A DNA stretch of 41,675 bases from Planctomycetaceae bacterium (GCA_021372005.1 JAJFVC010000089.1:1-41675), one strand, 5' to 3'. Shown: positions 25,970 to 34,675, counted from the stretch's first letter. Made by a program: numbers and translations. Notes: generated from the sequence alone by a model not told the origin.

Positions 25970-25971
25970 CT

Positions 25972-26157
25972 ATGGCAAGCAAATCAAAAATCGCAAAGGC
26001 GTCGCGCAAGCCCAAGTTTTCGACTCGTCTCGTACGACGATGTCGGATTTGTGGGCGTCCGCGGGCGGTGTATCGGAAGTTCGGAATTTGCCGGATCTGC
26101 TTCCGTAAGCTCGCCGACGAAGGATTGATCCCCGGCGTCCGCAAAGCGAGTTGGTAA
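25972..26157 (+). CDS. rpsN: 30S ribosomal protein S14, zinc-binding short type
   Basis: 61 residues with two CRIC motifs (CRICG and later CRIC) that bind one zinc ion, the short C+ form of S14. It ends [15 protein letters not shown], which is near invariant. It starts two bases after heptad repeats, without a Shine-Dalgarno site. Confidence 0.96.
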   Translation: MASKSKIAKASRKPKFSTRLVRRCRICGRPRAVYRKFGICRICFRKLADEGLIPGVRKASW

Positions 26158-26183
26158 GGTAATGGTAAAGGGAACCTAGACCG

Positions 26184-26579
26184 ATGATGACCGACCCCAT
26201 CGCCGACATGTTGACGCGCATTCGCAACGCGGTGCGAGTTGAAAGGCCTCTGGTAGAGATGCCTGTCTCCAAAGTCAAACGGGGACTGGCGGAAGTGCTC
26301 AAGCGCGAGGGCTATATCTGGGATTGGGAGGAAGTGGAAAGCAAGCCTGCCAATCAGCTTCGCGTGCACTTGAAGTACGGCCCGAACGGAGAACGCGTGA
26401 TTCGCCGCATCCGCCGGATCAGCAAGCCCGGACGCCGAGTTTACAGCGGCGCGGCGGATCTGAAGCCGATTTTGGGCGGTTTGGGCATCAGCATTCTCAG
26501 CACGAGCCGAGGCGTGATCAGCGACCGCGAGGCGCGCCAACGGAAACTCGGCGGCGAAGTGCTTTGCGAGATTTGGTAA
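26184..26579 (+). CDS. rpsH: 30S ribosomal protein S8
   Basis: 131 residues: MMTDPIADMLTRIRNAVRV at the start, and the signature ILSTSRGVISDREARQRKLG near the end. It binds the central domain of 16S rRNA. In E. coli S8 represses the spc operon at its rplE leader; no equivalent hairpin was recognised here. The second ATG at 26187 is an equally good start. Confidence 0.96.
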   Translation: MMTDPIADMLTRIRNAVRVERPLVEMPVSKVKRGLAEVLKREGYIWDWEEVESKPANQLRVHLKYGPNGERVIRRIRRISKPGRRVYSGAADLKPILGGLGISILSTSRGVISDREARQRKLGGEVLCEIW

Positions 26580-26623
26580 TGCAATGTGGCCGACGGTCGA
26601 GTGATCCGGCCCACAATAAGAAT

Positions 26624-26658
26624 AACTAGCCAGTGGCTGCAAACCAGTAGAAACCAAA
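26624..26658 (+). repeat. degenerate heptad repeats, rpsH-rplF spacer
   Basis: Five degenerate heptads run exactly to the rplF ATG: AACTAGC, CAGTGGC, TGCAAAC, CAGTAGA, AACCAAA. The first two keep the CACTRGC form and the rest are eroded. No Shine-Dalgarno site is present. Confidence 0.45.
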
Positions 26659-27204
26659 ATGTCTCGGATCGGAAAAAAACCGGTGCCAGTTCCTGCGGGC
26701 GTGAAGGTCCAGATCGCGGACCGCACGATCACCGTCGAAGGCAAGTTGGGCTCGCTCCAGTGGGAGCATCGTCCCGAGGTCTCGGTCGCGTACGACGAGG
26801 CGTCGAAGTCGCTCCAGGTGAGCCGGATCAACGATGAGCGGTTGAGCCGCGCGTTGCACGGGCTTACCCGGGCGCTGTTGGTCAACATGGTCACCGGCGT
26901 GACGCAGGGTTACGAAAAACGACTGGAAATCCAGGGCGTCGGCTATCTGGCCGCATTGCAGGGCAAGACGCTGCAATTGCGGGTCGGGCTGGCCAATGAG
27001 CTGCAAGTGCCGATTCCCGATGGATTGAAAGTGACCGTGCCGGATCAACAGCACGTTGTGATTCAAGGGGTCGACAAGCAGAAGGTCGGCCATTTCGCCG
27101 CGGCCGTTCGGGCGCTGCGGAAGCCGGAGCCGTATAAGGGCAAGGGCATCCGATACCTGAACGAGCCGGTCCGCCGCAAGCAGGGCAAGGCGATGGTGAA
27201 GTAG
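26659..27204 (+). CDS. rplF: 50S ribosomal protein L6
   Basis: 181 residues: SRIGKKPVPVPAGVKVQI, two tandem L6 folds with GVTQGYEKRLEIQGVGY, and the C-terminal signature PEPYKGKGIRYLNEPVRRK. It binds near the sarcin-ricin loop. Normal length. Confidence 0.97.
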   Translation: MSRIGKKPVPVPAGVKVQIADRTITVEGKLGSLQWEHRPEVSVAYDEASKSLQVSRINDERLSRALHGLTRALLVNMVTGVTQGYEKRLEIQGVGYLAALQGKTLQLRVGLANELQVPIPDGLKVTVPDQQHVVIQGVDKQKVGHFAAAVRALRKPEPYKGKGIRYLNEPVRRKQGKAMVK

Positions 27205-27259
27205 CGGAAGGTGAGCAGCGCGTTGGACGTGTGAAGGGTGCGAAGGGAGATTTTTGGCG

Positions 27260-27622
27260 ATGAGTCATCAAAAACGAGTCGGTAAACAACGTCAGCGCCG
27301 CGGGTTCCGCGTTCGCAACCATTTGAAGCGCAACACCACCCGGCCGCGACTGACGGTGTTCCGCAGTCACAAGAATTTTTACGCCCAGATCATCGACGAT
27401 GCGGCGGGGCGGACGTTGGCGTCGGCCAGCAGTCTCGATAAGCAGTTGGAGCTGCCCTACGGCGGCAACAAGGATGCGGCGGTGGCGGTGGGCAAAGCGA
27501 TCGCACAGCGGGCATTGGACGCGGGCGTGAAGGAAGTTGTGTTCGATCGCCGCGAGTACAAATATCACGGTCGCGTGGCCGCGATGGCCGACGCCGCCCG
27601 GGAAGCGGGTTTGGTGTTTTAG
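27260..27622 (+). CDS. rplR: 50S ribosomal protein L18
   Basis: 120 residues from the ATG at 27260 (an in-frame TTG lies two codons before). Core: [18 protein letters not shown] and [19 protein letters not shown], ending REAGLVF. It binds 5S rRNA with L5. Its last codons and stop are part of a 41-bp tandem duplication that continues into the spacer. Confidence 0.96.
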   Translation: MSHQKRVGKQRQRRGFRVRNHLKRNTTRPRLTVFRSHKNFYAQIIDDAAGRTLASASSLDKQLELPYGGNKDAAVAVGKAIAQRALDAGVKEVVFDRREYKYHGRVAAMADAAREAGLVF

Positions 27623-27671
27623 AGAAACAGGACGCCGCTCGGAAAGCGGGTTTGGCGTTTTAGAGGAAAAG
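27590..27671. repeat. 41-bp tandem duplication of the rplR 3' end
   Basis: Copy one (27590-27630) contains the last rplR codons, the stop and eight more bases. Copy two (27631-27671) follows immediately, has the same length, and differs at about six positions. The duplicated stop TAG and flanks are kept, but copy two is not translated as part of rplR. Confidence 0.85.
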
Positions 27672-27675
27672 TGGC

Positions 27676-27696
27676 CACTAGCAATTAGCCATACAC
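27676..27696 (+). repeat. heptad repeats, rplR-rpsE spacer
   Basis: Three heptads, CACTAGC, AATTAGC and CATACAC, are preceded by GTGGC and end one base before the rpsE ATG. They show the same orientation and position as the other one-armed copies. There is no Shine-Dalgarno site. Confidence 0.5.
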
Positions 27697-27697
27697 T

Positions 27698-28183
27698 ATG
27701 TCAACAGACGCAGTCCAAGGACAACTGATCGACAAGGTCATCAAGATTCGGCGTTGCGCCGCGGTGGTCAAGGGCGGCCGGCGATTCAGCTTCACCGCGC
27801 TGGTCGTGGTCGGCGACGGGCAAGGGCGCGTCGGCTGGGGCTACGGCAAGGCGAACGAAGTGCCTCCGGCGGTCGAGAAGGCCGTGAAGGACGGCTCGCG
27901 CAACATGTTTCCGATTCACATGGAAAAGACGACGATTCCACACACGGTCAAGGGGCAGTTCGGTTCGGCCCAGGTCGTGTTGGTTCCGGCCGGTCCGGGT
28001 ACGGGCGTGATCGCCGGTGCCGCGGTCCGCGCGGTGTGCGAAGCGTGCGGAATCCATGATATTTTGACAAAAAGCTTCGGATCGACGAATCCTATCAACC
28101 TGGTCAAGGCTTCCATTGAAGCCCTGAAGCAGCTTCGCTCTCAAGGCGAGGTCGAGCGGCTGCGGGGAGTCTCGCTGACATGA
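27698..28183 (+). CDS. rpsE: 30S ribosomal protein S5
   Basis: 161 residues: [39 protein letters not shown] and [21 protein letters not shown]5 controls decoding fidelity. Its TGA overlaps the rplO ATG (ATGA). The rpmD (L30) gene that often lies between rpsE and rplO is absent. Confidence 0.97.
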   Translation: MSTDAVQGQLIDKVIKIRRCAAVVKGGRRFSFTALVVVGDGQGRVGWGYGKANEVPPAVEKAVKDGSRNMFPIHMEKTTIPHTVKGQFGSAQVVLVPAGPGTGVIAGAAVRAVCEACGIHDILTKSFGSTNPINLVKASIEALKQLRSQGEVERLRGVSLT

Positions 28184-28671
28184 ATTTGAACGAAGTCCAT
28201 CGCGAAATCCATAAGAACAAGTCTCGCAAGCGGATCGGCCGCGGACCGGGTTCCGGTCAGGGCGAGACGGCCGGTCGCGGGTCGAAGGGCCAAGGGTCGC
28301 GGTCCGGCTCGAGCGTTTCGCCGATTTTTGAAGGCGGTCAGATGCCGTTGGTTCGCCGGGTGCCGAAGCGCGGGTTCAACAATCGTTGGGCCGAGACGGT
28401 CGTCGCGGTGAATCTGGACGTTTTGGACCGCAATTTTCAGAGCGGCGAGGAAGTGACGCCCGAGGCGATTTGCGGCAAGAAGATCATTCACGGCCGCTAC
28501 GATCAGGTGAAAGTGCTGGGCAACGGCGAGTTGACGAAGGGGCTCAAAATTTCGGCCCACAAGTTCAGCCGTTCAGCGCTGGAGAAGATCGAGAAGGCTG
28601 GCGGCCAAGCGGTGGTGTTGCCCGGCAAGGCCCCGGTCGTTAAGAACAAGATGAAAGTGAAGAATCGATAA
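28180..28671 (+). CDS. rplO: 50S ribosomal protein L15
   Basis: 163 residues: [39 protein letters not shown], and [17 protein letters not shown] near the end. It binds late in 50S assembly. It is translationally coupled to rpsE and followed by the long hairpin upstream of secY. Confidence 0.96.
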   Translation: MNLNEVHREIHKNKSRKRIGRGPGSGQGETAGRGSKGQGSRSGSSVSPIFEGGQMPLVRRVPKRGFNNRWAETVVAVNLDVLDRNFQSGEEVTPEAICGKKIIHGRYDQVKVLGNGELTKGLKISAHKFSRSALEKIEKAGGQAVVLPGKAPVVKNKMKVKNR

Positions 28672-28681
28672 AGAAGGCAAA

Positions 28682-28771
28682 AGGGGATTGGGGATTAGGG
28701 ATTGGGAATTAGAACGCAGGAGTTGTGTTCATTCCGACCTCTAATCCTCAATCCCTAATTCCTAATCCCCT
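28682..28771. repeat. 32-bp heptad hairpin upstream of secY
   Basis: The left arm (28682-28713) is made of heptads GGGATTG, GGGATTA, GGGATTG, GGAATTA. The right arm (28740-28771) is its reverse complement with 28 Watson-Crick pairs, three G-U pairs and one mismatch; the loop is 26 nt. It occupies nearly the whole rplO-secY spacer and ends 20 nt before the secY ATG. Confidence 0.9.
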
Positions 28772-28791
28772 CTATTCCGACGGATCGAGCC

Positions 28792-30165
28792 ATGTGGGAA
28801 AAGATTCGCGTCATCTTCACGATTCCCGAACTGCGTCAGAAGATCCTTTTGACGCTGTTGTTGTTGGCCATCTATCGCATCGGTTGGCAGATTCCGTTGC
28901 CGATCGTCGACTACCATAAGATGGAGGCGTTTTTCGGCCAGCAACAGGGCCTCGGCGCGTTGTTCGAGCAGGTGGCGATGTTCAGCGCGAGCGACTTGAG
29001 CCAGGCGACGATTTTCGGTCTGGGCATCATGCCGTACATTTCGGCGTCGATTATTTTCCAGTTGCTCGGCAGCGTGTATCCGCCGTTGGAGAAGCTCCAA
29101 AAAGAGGGCGAGAGCGGTCGGAAGAAAATCAATGAGTACACGCGATACGCCACGGTGTTGTTGTGTGTTGGACAGAGTTGGTTTTATCTGAGCGGGTTTT
29201 TGGTCAGCCGTGGGTTGATCTACGATAAGTTCATGGTCAACGGCGGGTTGCCGTTCATTTGGCAACTGACGGCCGTGATGACGATGACCGCCGGCACGGT
29301 GTTTTTGATGTGGCTGGGCGAGCAGATCGACGAATACGGCATCGGCAACGGCATCAGCTTGTTGATCATGGCGGGCATTTTGGCTCGCATGTTGCCGGTC
29401 GGCTATAAAGACTTGCTTAAGCCGGTGTATGAGAGCGGTTTGGAATTGGGCGGCGGCGGCCGTGGCTCGGTCGGCGTCGAGACGTTGCTGGTGTTGGCGG
29501 TGTTGTTTATCGCCGTGGTGGCGGGCGTGGTGCTGATCACGCAAGGCCAGCGGCGCATCCCGACGCAAAGCGCCAAGCACGTTCGCGGCCGTCGGGTGTA
29601 CGGCGGAACGCGGCAATATCTGCCGTTGCGGGTGAATCAGGCCGGCGTGATGCCGATCATTTTCGCCAGCAGCTTGTTGCTGTTTCCGATGGTGATGTTT
29701 AAGTATCTCGGCGAAAAGTTCCCGAACGCCTTGTGGGGCTTTTGGGTGGCGATGGAACACACGTTCAGCCGCGGCGAACATACGTGGACGTACAATGTGC
29801 TGTACGTCGTGCTGATTTACTTCTTCTGCTATTTCTGGACGGCCGTCACGTTCAATCCGAAGGATATGTCGGACAACCTGAAGGATTACGGCACGTTCAT
29901 TCCGGGCTATCGGCCCGGTCGGCGGACGGCCGATTATCTGGAAAAAGTGATGGTGCGGATCACCTACGTCGGGGCCGGCTTCCTTTCGTTGGTCGCCGTC
30001 ATTCCGACGCTCATTTCGTCGTCGGTGGGCGTGAACTACGCGTTGGCGAGTTTTTACGGCGGCACGAGCCTGCTGATCGCCGTGAGCGTGGCCTTCGACG
30101 TCGTCCAGAAGATCGACAGCCACCTGGTGATGCGGAATTACAAGGGGTTGCTGGAACGAGGATGA
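28792..30165 (+). CDS. secY: protein translocase subunit SecY
   Basis: 457 residues, the channel of the Sec translocon, with ten hydrophobic segments. It shows IPELRQKILLTLLLLAIYRI, ATIFGLGIMPYISASIIFQL (plug/TM2 region), IDEYGIGNGISLLIMAG, PLRVNQAGVMPIIFASSLL, and FYGGTSLLIAVSVAFDVVQK. It is the first non-ribosomal gene of the spc region and is flanked on both sides by long heptad-repeat hairpins. Its partner secE lies at 38456 and no secG is in the window. Confidence 0.97.
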   Translation: MWEKIRVIFTIPELRQKILLTLLLLAIYRIGWQIPLPIVDYHKMEAFFGQQQGLGALFEQVAMFSASDLSQATIFGLGIMPYISASIIFQLLGSVYPPLEKLQKEGESGRKKINEYTRYATVLLCVGQSWFYLSGFLVSRGLIYDKFMVNGGLPFIWQLTAVMTMTAGTVFLMWLGEQIDEYGIGNGISLLIMAGILARMLPVGYKDLLKPVYESGLELGGGGRGSVGVETLLVLAVLFIAVVAGVVLITQGQRRIPTQSAKHVRGRRVYGGTRQYLPLRVNQAGVMPIIFASSLLLFPMVMFKYLGEKFPNALWGFWVAMEHTFSRGEHTWTYNVLYVVLIYFFCYFWTAVTFNPKDMSDNLKDYGTFIPGYRPGRRTADYLEKVMVRITYVGAGFLSLVAVIPTLISSSVGVNYALASFYGGTSLLIAVSVAFDVVQKIDSHLVMRNYKGLLERG

Positions 30166-30171
30166 GAGAAA

Positions 30172-30262
30172 GAAGGGATTAGGAATTAGAGATTAGGGAT
30201 TAGACTCGCCAAAAAACGTTGCTTTGCGGCCTAATCCCTAATCTCTAATTCCTAATCCCTTC
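30172..30262. repeat. perfect 32-bp heptad hairpin between secY and adk
   Basis: The left arm (30172-30203) includes heptads GGGATTA, GGAATTA, GAGATTA, GGGATTA; the right arm (30231-30262) is its exact reverse complement, 32 of 32, with a 27-nt loop. There is no T run directly after the stem, so it is not a standard terminator. In RNA it would be a 32-bp duplex, long enough for RNase III. Confidence 0.95.
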
Positions 30263-30283
30263 CTTTCCCACAGGATCGACATT

Positions 30284-30838
30284 ATGCGAATGGTATTCAT
30301 CGGTCCGCCGGGCGCTGGCAAAGGGACGCAGGCGGAGCGGTTGGTTAAGAAATACAAGATGGCGCATCTTTCGACGGGCGACATGCTTCGCGCGGCGCGA
30401 GACGCCAAGACGGAAGTCGGGCTGAAGGCCGAGCAGTATATGTCGACCGGCGCACTGGTGCCGGACGACATCATTGTGGCGATCATCGCCGAGCGGTTGC
30501 AATCGGCCGACTGCCGTGAGGGCTATTTGTTGGACGGTTTTCCGAGGACGATCGCCCAGGCCGAGTCGCTTGGCAAGATGCTGATGGCCAAGGGCACGCC
30601 GTTGGATGTGGTGTTGGAATTGCAGGTGCCCGAAGAGGAATTGTTCCGTCGACTGGCCGGGCGCGGTCGGGCCGACGACAATCCCGAGGTGATTCGCCAG
30701 CGGCTGGTGGCGTATCGAAAGCAGACCGAGCCGCTGTTGGATTACTACCGCAAACAAGGCTTGTTGAAGAGCATCAACGGCGTTGGCACGGTGGACGAGA
30801 TCTTCGAGCGAGCCGGTTTGGCGCTGGAAGGGAGTTGA
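30284..30838 (+). CDS. adk: adenylate kinase
   Basis: 184 residues: P-loop FIGPPGAGKGTQAERL, HLSTGDMLRAA, GYLLDGFPRTIAQAE, and a reduced lid after RRLAGRGRADDNPEVI. This is the short-lid form without a zinc finger. It interconverts ATP, ADP and AMP. AGGA precedes the ATG just after the hairpin. The gap to map is six bases. Confidence 0.96.
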   Translation: MRMVFIGPPGAGKGTQAERLVKKYKMAHLSTGDMLRAARDAKTEVGLKAEQYMSTGALVPDDIIVAIIAERLQSADCREGYLLDGFPRTIAQAESLGKMLMAKGTPLDVVLELQVPEEELFRRLAGRGRADDNPEVIRQRLVAYRKQTEPLLDYYRKQGLLKSINGVGTVDEIFERAGLALEGS

Positions 30839-30844
30839 TGGGGG

Positions 30845-31633
30845 GTGGAAATTCTGCGTTCGCCGCGGGAAATCAACGAGATGCGCAAAGCCGGTCTGTT
30901 GGTCTGGCAGGCGCATCAGAAGGCGGCGGCGATGCTTCGGCCCGGCGTGAGCACGGCGGAGATCGACGCGGAGGTGGATCGGTTTTTCGCGGAAAGCAAG
31001 GCCGTGCCGCTGTTCAAAGGCGTGCCCGGTCGTGTGCCGTTTCCGGCGAGCACGTGCATTTCGATCAACGAGGAGGTCGTGCACGGCATCCCCGGTCCGC
31101 GGAAATTGGTGGAGGGCGACATCGTCAGCATCGACACGGGCTGCAAGCTCAACGGTTGGTGCGGCGACGCGGCGGCCACGTATGCGGTTGGACATGTGAA
31201 TCCCGAGGTGCAGCGGCTGTTGGATGTGACGCGAAACGTGCTGAGTCTGGCCATCGAGTTGATGGGCCGATGCTCACGTTGGAGTCAAGTGGCGGCCGAG
31301 ATGGAGGCGTACGTCCGAAAGCATCGCTATTCGGTGGTGGAGGCGTTTGTGGGGCACGGCATCGGCCGCGAGATGCACGAGGATCCGCAAGTGCCGAACT
31401 TTGTCAGCCGTCCGATGCGGCGCGGCGCAGGCGATTTTGAGCTTGTGCCCGGGCTGGTCATCGCGGTGGAGCCGATGGTCAATTTGGGTACGAAACATGT
31501 GCGAACGCAACCGGATCATTGGACGCAAGTGACAACCGATGGGCAGCCGAGCGCTCATTTCGAGCACACGGTGGCGGTGACGGAGAAGGGCCCGGTGGTT
31601 TTGACGGCGGGTCCGAACGGTGAGGGATGGTGA
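30845..31633 (+). CDS. map: methionine aminopeptidase type I
   Basis: 262 residues from a GTG with a G-rich site upstream. Metal ligands are visible in [15 protein letters not shown] (two Asp), [13 protein letters not shown] (His), VIAVEPMV (Glu) and [11 protein letters not shown] (Glu). It removes the initiator methionine. There is no infA after it, unlike many spc-alpha junctions. Confidence 0.96.
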   Translation: MEILRSPREINEMRKAGLLVWQAHQKAAAMLRPGVSTAEIDAEVDRFFAESKAVPLFKGVPGRVPFPASTCISINEEVVHGIPGPRKLVEGDIVSIDTGCKLNGWCGDAAATYAVGHVNPEVQRLLDVTRNVLSLAIELMGRCSRWSQVAAEMEAYVRKHRYSVVEAFVGHGIGREMHEDPQVPNFVSRPMRRGAGDFELVPGLVIAVEPMVNLGTKHVRTQPDHWTQVTTDGQPSAHFEHTVAVTEKGPVVLTAGPNGEGW

Positions 31634-31767
31634 ACGTCGGCGAGGTTTTGTCGGCGTTTTTGAATCTTGGGAGGGTGTAGATCGTATGGCGTACTTGCAA
31701 ACCGCCCTTTGTGGTGGCGTGTCGCACAAACTGCGCCAAAGTGAAGAAATTTCTTGATTGGGGGGCC

Positions 31768-31797
31768 TTGTGTCGATTGCGGGGCGGCGTTTATACT
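31768..31797 (+). promoter_or_regulatory. possible internal promoter for rpmJ-alpha genes
   Basis: In the 210-nt map-rpmJ spacer, -10 TATACT (31792-31797) is preceded by a weak TTGTGT (31768-31773) at 18 bp. The large gap and good -10 suggest separate transcription of rpmJ-rpsM-rpsK-rpsD-rpoA-rplQ; the -35 is poor. Confidence 0.4.
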
Positions 31798-31843
31798 GAG
31801 GCGCTTTGCCCCGTGCAGCCAACGGAAGCGTAACGGTGGAGTC

Positions 31844-31957
31844 ATGAAAGTCCGAGCCAGCGTCAAGCGAATTTGTGAGAGTTGCAAAATTGTCCGGCGG
31901 CGGGGCATTGTGTACGTGGTTTGCACGAATCCGCGTCACAAGCAACGTCAGGGATAA
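31844..31957 (+). CDS. rpmJ: 50S ribosomal protein L36, zinc type
   Basis: 37 residues: [20 protein letters not shown] then [12 protein letters not shown]. The three cysteines and one histidine bind zinc (C+ form). GGTGGAG lies just upstream. Confidence 0.95.
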   Translation: MKVRASVKRICESCKIVRRRGIVYVVCTNPRHKQRQG

Positions 31958-31992
31958 GTCGTCGATCGAGTTTTTGCAGGAGTAGGCGAAAC

Positions 31993-32376
31993 ATGCCGCG
32001 TTTATTGGGCGTTGACATTCCGAACGATCGGCCGACGTGGATTTCGTTGACCTATTTGTACGGCGTGGGGCCGAAGGTTTCCCAGGAACTTTGCCACAAG
32101 GCGGGGATCGATCCGCAGGCGCGGGCTCGCGAGCTGCGCGAGGACGAATTGGCCCGACTGGCGGCCTTGTTGGACAAAGACTACGTGGTGGAAGGCCAAC
32201 TGCGTCGTCAGCGGAATCAGAACATTGCCCGATTGAAGGACATCGGCTGCTATCGAGGGCTTCGGCATCGTCGTGGGTTGCCGGTTCGCGGGCAGCGGAC
32301 GCGAACGAACGCGCGGACTCGAAAGGGCCCGAAGAAGACGGTGGCGGGCAAGAAGGGCGTCAAGGACTTGCGTTAA
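31993..32376 (+). CDS. rpsM: 30S ribosomal protein S13
   Basis: 127 residues from the ATG at 31993: LLGVDIPNDRPTWISLTYL, the helix-hairpin-helix YGVGPKVSQELCHKAGI, and the basic tail RGQRTRTNARTRKGPKKT that contacts P-site tRNA. GCAGGAG precedes the start. Confidence 0.97.
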   Translation: MPRLLGVDIPNDRPTWISLTYLYGVGPKVSQELCHKAGIDPQARARELREDELARLAALLDKDYVVEGQLRRQRNQNIARLKDIGCYRGLRHRRGLPVRGQRTRTNARTRKGPKKTVAGKKGVKDLR

Positions 32377-32489
32377 TCATCCGGTGGCCGGCGGACGCAG
32401 AGGGCCCGGCGAATGCGTGGTTTTTGAGGTTTTTTGCGTCGCTTTCGGTTTTCCCCGGTTTTCATTAGATCATTCGGAGTTTTTTAGCG

Positions 32490-32894
32490 GTGGCGAAAAC
32501 AACGACAGCATCGGCGGCGTCGACGGGTCGCAAGAAGGTTCGTCGCAGTGCGACGGTGGGCGTGGCTCATATCAAGGCGACGTTCAACAACACGGTCATT
32601 ACGATCACTGATACGAAGGGCGAGACGCTGTGCTGGGCCAGCGCGGGGACGTGCGGGTTCAAGGGCAGCCGGAAGAGCACGCCGTTCGCCGGACAGATGT
32701 CGGCGCAGCAGGTGGCCGAGAAGGCCGTGAAGTTCGGCATGAAGGAAGTGGACGTGCTGGTGAAGGGGCCCGGGAGCGGCCGCGAGAGCGCGATCACGGC
32801 GTTGCAGGCGGCCGGGTTGAAGATCAAGTCGATCGAAGACGTCACGCCGCTGCCGCACAATGGTTGCCGTCCGAAGAAGCGTCGCCGCGTGTAG
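32490..32894 (+). CDS. rpsK: 30S ribosomal protein S11
   Basis: 134 residues from a [43 protein letters not shown], and [20 protein letters not shown], ending [11 protein letters not shown]. It lies at the platform near the Shine-Dalgarno/anti-Shine-Dalgarno helix. A 113-nt spacer with no clear element separates it from rpsM. Confidence 0.97.
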   Translation: MAKTTTASAASTGRKKVRRSATVGVAHIKATFNNTVITITDTKGETLCWASAGTCGFKGSRKSTPFAGQMSAQQVAEKAVKFGMKEVDVLVKGPGSGRESAITALQAAGLKIKSIEDVTPLPHNGCRPKKRRRV

Positions 32895-32908
32895 AAACAC
32901 AGGAACTT

Positions 32909-32930
32909 GGGATTAGGGATTAGGGATCAG
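32909..32930 (+). repeat. one-armed heptad repeat, rpsK-rpsD spacer
   Basis: Three heptads, GGGATTA, GGGATTA, GGGATCA, plus G, ending one base before the rpsD ATG. Here the purine-rich strand is the mRNA strand and no complementary arm is seen. The GGGAT unit itself could mimic a weak ribosome binding site. Confidence 0.65.
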
Positions 32931-32931
32931 T

Positions 32932-33558
32932 ATGGCTCGTCGAAGTTCACCGGTTTGCCGTTTGTGCCGCCGCGAGGGCGCGAAGCTGTTTTTGAAGGGC
33001 AATCGTTGCGATACGCCGAAGTGCGCTTTCGAGCGCCGCGAATCGGCGCCCGGCATGAGCACGTTCCGCCACGGCAAACAGACCGATTACGGCGCACATC
33101 TGCGTGAAAAGCAGAAGGTGAAGCATCATTACGGTTTGTTGGAGCGGCAGTTTCGCAAGGTGTTTGCGTTGGCCGAGAAGGGCAAGGGCAACACCGGTGA
33201 GGCGTTGATGAGTCTGTTGGAACGGCGATTGGACAACATCGTCTACCGGCTTGGGTTCGGGATTTCCCGGGCTCAGTCGCGTCTGTTGGTCGGGCACGGC
33301 CACGTGACGGTCAACGGTCGGCGGGTGGACATCGCCAGCTATTTGACGCGGCCCGGCGACGTGATTCGCGTGAAAAACCGTCCGAAGAGTTTGCAGTTGG
33401 TGCAGGCGGTTTTGGCGGAGTCGCATCGTGAGGTGCCCGATTTTCTGAGCCGGGTTGAGGGACAGCAGCCCGAGGGGCATGTGCTTCGGATGCCGGAAGC
33501 GGCCGACGCATCGATTCCGGTGCAGGCGCAACTGATCGTCGAGCTTTGTTCCAAGTAG
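32932..33558 (+). CDS. rpsD: 30S ribosomal protein S4, zinc type
   Basis: 208 residues. N-terminal zinc site CRLC and later CDTPKC; KQKVKHHYGLLERQFRKVF; S4 RNA-binding domain LERRLDNIVYRLGFGISR and VGHGHVTVNGRRVDIASYL. It nucleates 30S assembly and in E. coli represses the alpha operon. Confidence 0.97.
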   Translation: MARRSSPVCRLCRREGAKLFLKGNRCDTPKCAFERRESAPGMSTFRHGKQTDYGAHLREKQKVKHHYGLLERQFRKVFALAEKGKGNTGEALMSLLERRLDNIVYRLGFGISRAQSRLLVGHGHVTVNGRRVDIASYLTRPGDVIRVKNRPKSLQLVQAVLAESHREVPDFLSRVEGQQPEGHVLRMPEAADASIPVQAQLIVELCSK

Positions 33559-33600
33559 CCGTTTATTGCCGCCAGTTTGTCATTTGGATCGGAGCGAACT

Positions 33601-34599
33601 ATGCGTATTCGATGGCGCGGCTTGGAGTTGCCCAGCCTAGTCACAGTCGATCGAGCGACCCTTTCGGCCACGTATGGCAAGTTCACGGCCGAGCCGTTTG
33701 AACGCGGATTCGGGGTCACGGTCGGCAACAGTCTGCGCCGCATTTTGCTTTCCAGTTTGGAAGGCAGCGCGGTCACCCAGATTAAATTGCACGGCGCGCA
33801 GCACGAGTTCAGCAGTCTGCCCGGCGTGATCGAGGATGTCACCGAGATCGTGTTGAACGTCAAATCGCTGGTGGTCAAGAACCACAGCGAACAGACCCGC
33901 GTCGTCCGGATCGAAAAGAACACGAAGGGGCCGATCACCGGCGCCGACGTTCGGACGGACGACCAGGTCGAGGTGATCAACAAGGATTTGTTGATTGCGA
34001 CGCTGACCGAGGACGTGCCGTTCCTGTTGGAGATGGTGGTGGAGAACGGCCGCGGCTACGTGCCGTCGACCGAGCACACGCCGCAAGCCCAAGAGATCGG
34101 CATCATTCCGGTCGACGCGGCGTTCAGCCCGGTGGTTCGGGTTCGTTATGAAGTGGAAGAGACTCGCGTGGGTCAGAAGACGAACTACGACAAGCTGACG
34201 TTGGAGATTTGGACGAACGGCTCGGTGTCGCCGGAGATGGCGTTGGTCGAGTCGGCGAAGATTCTCCGAAAGCACCTCAACCCGTTCGTGCAGTACAGCG
34301 AGTTGGGCCCGATGGTCCACAGCGAGACGCGCGCGTTGGGCGTGGTCGCGTTGGATCAGGCGACCGAGGCGAAGCTGGCCATGAGTCTGGCCGAGTTGGA
34401 TCTTTCGGTTCGAGCGACGAACTGTCTGGAGTCGGAAAACATCACGACCGTCCGCGACTTGGTCACTCGCACCGAGGAGCAGTTGTTGGAAGTCCGCAAT
34501 TTCGGCGAGACGACGCTGACCGAGGTCCGTGAGAAGCTGTCCGACATCGGGCTGCGGTTGGGCATGCGTTTGCCGCCGGCTTCGGCCGTCATCGTTTAG
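33601..34599 (+). CDS. rpoA: RNA polymerase alpha subunit
   Basis: 332 residues from the ATG at 33601 with GGAG upstream. The N-terminal dimerisation domain has [20 protein letters not shown]; the C-terminal domain has [20 protein letters not shown] and LRLGMRLPP, which bind UP elements and activators. Normal length and alpha-operon position before rplQ. Confidence 0.98.
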   Translation: MRIRWRGLELPSLVTVDRATLSATYGKFTAEPFERGFGVTVGNSLRRILLSSLEGSAVTQIKLHGAQHEFSSLPGVIEDVTEIVLNVKSLVVKNHSEQTRVVRIEKNTKGPITGADVRTDDQVEVINKDLLIATLTEDVPFLLEMVVENGRGYVPSTEHTPQAQEIGIIPVDAAFSPVVRVRYEVEETRVGQKTNYDKLTLEIWTNGSVSPEMALVESAKILRKHLNPFVQYSELGPMVHSETRALGVVALDQATEAKLAMSLAELDLSVRATNCLESENITTVRDLVTRTEEQLLEVRNFGETTLTEVREKLSDIGLRLGMRLPPASAVIV

Positions 34600-34604
34600 T
34601 CCGT

Positions 34605-34657
34605 ATCCCAAAACCCGAGGGAGACGCGGAAGGCGAGTTGGAAGCGAGTTTTGGGAT
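34605..34657. repeat. inverted repeat in rpoA-rplQ spacer
   Basis: ATCCCAAAAC (34605-34614) pairs with GTTTTGGGAT near 34648-34657, so most of the 76-nt spacer can fold into a stem. The unit differs from the heptad repeats, but the position is the same. Confidence 0.6.
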
Positions 34658-34675
34658 CAGCAAGGAATTACGATC

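Noticed and set aside
28762..30123. 453-codon open frame antisense to secY
   Set aside because: SecY on the plus strand is certain, and the antisense product is His/Gln/Arg-rich compositional noise.
28682..30262. Heptad arrays as a CRISPR or telomere-like end
   Set aside because: There are no constant repeats with unique spacers, the units are only 7 nt, and the arrays lie inside operons, not at a chromosome end.
30172..30262. secY-adk hairpin as a rho-independent terminator
   Set aside because: No T run follows the stem, and adk with its own AGGA site follows at once without a promoter I can see.
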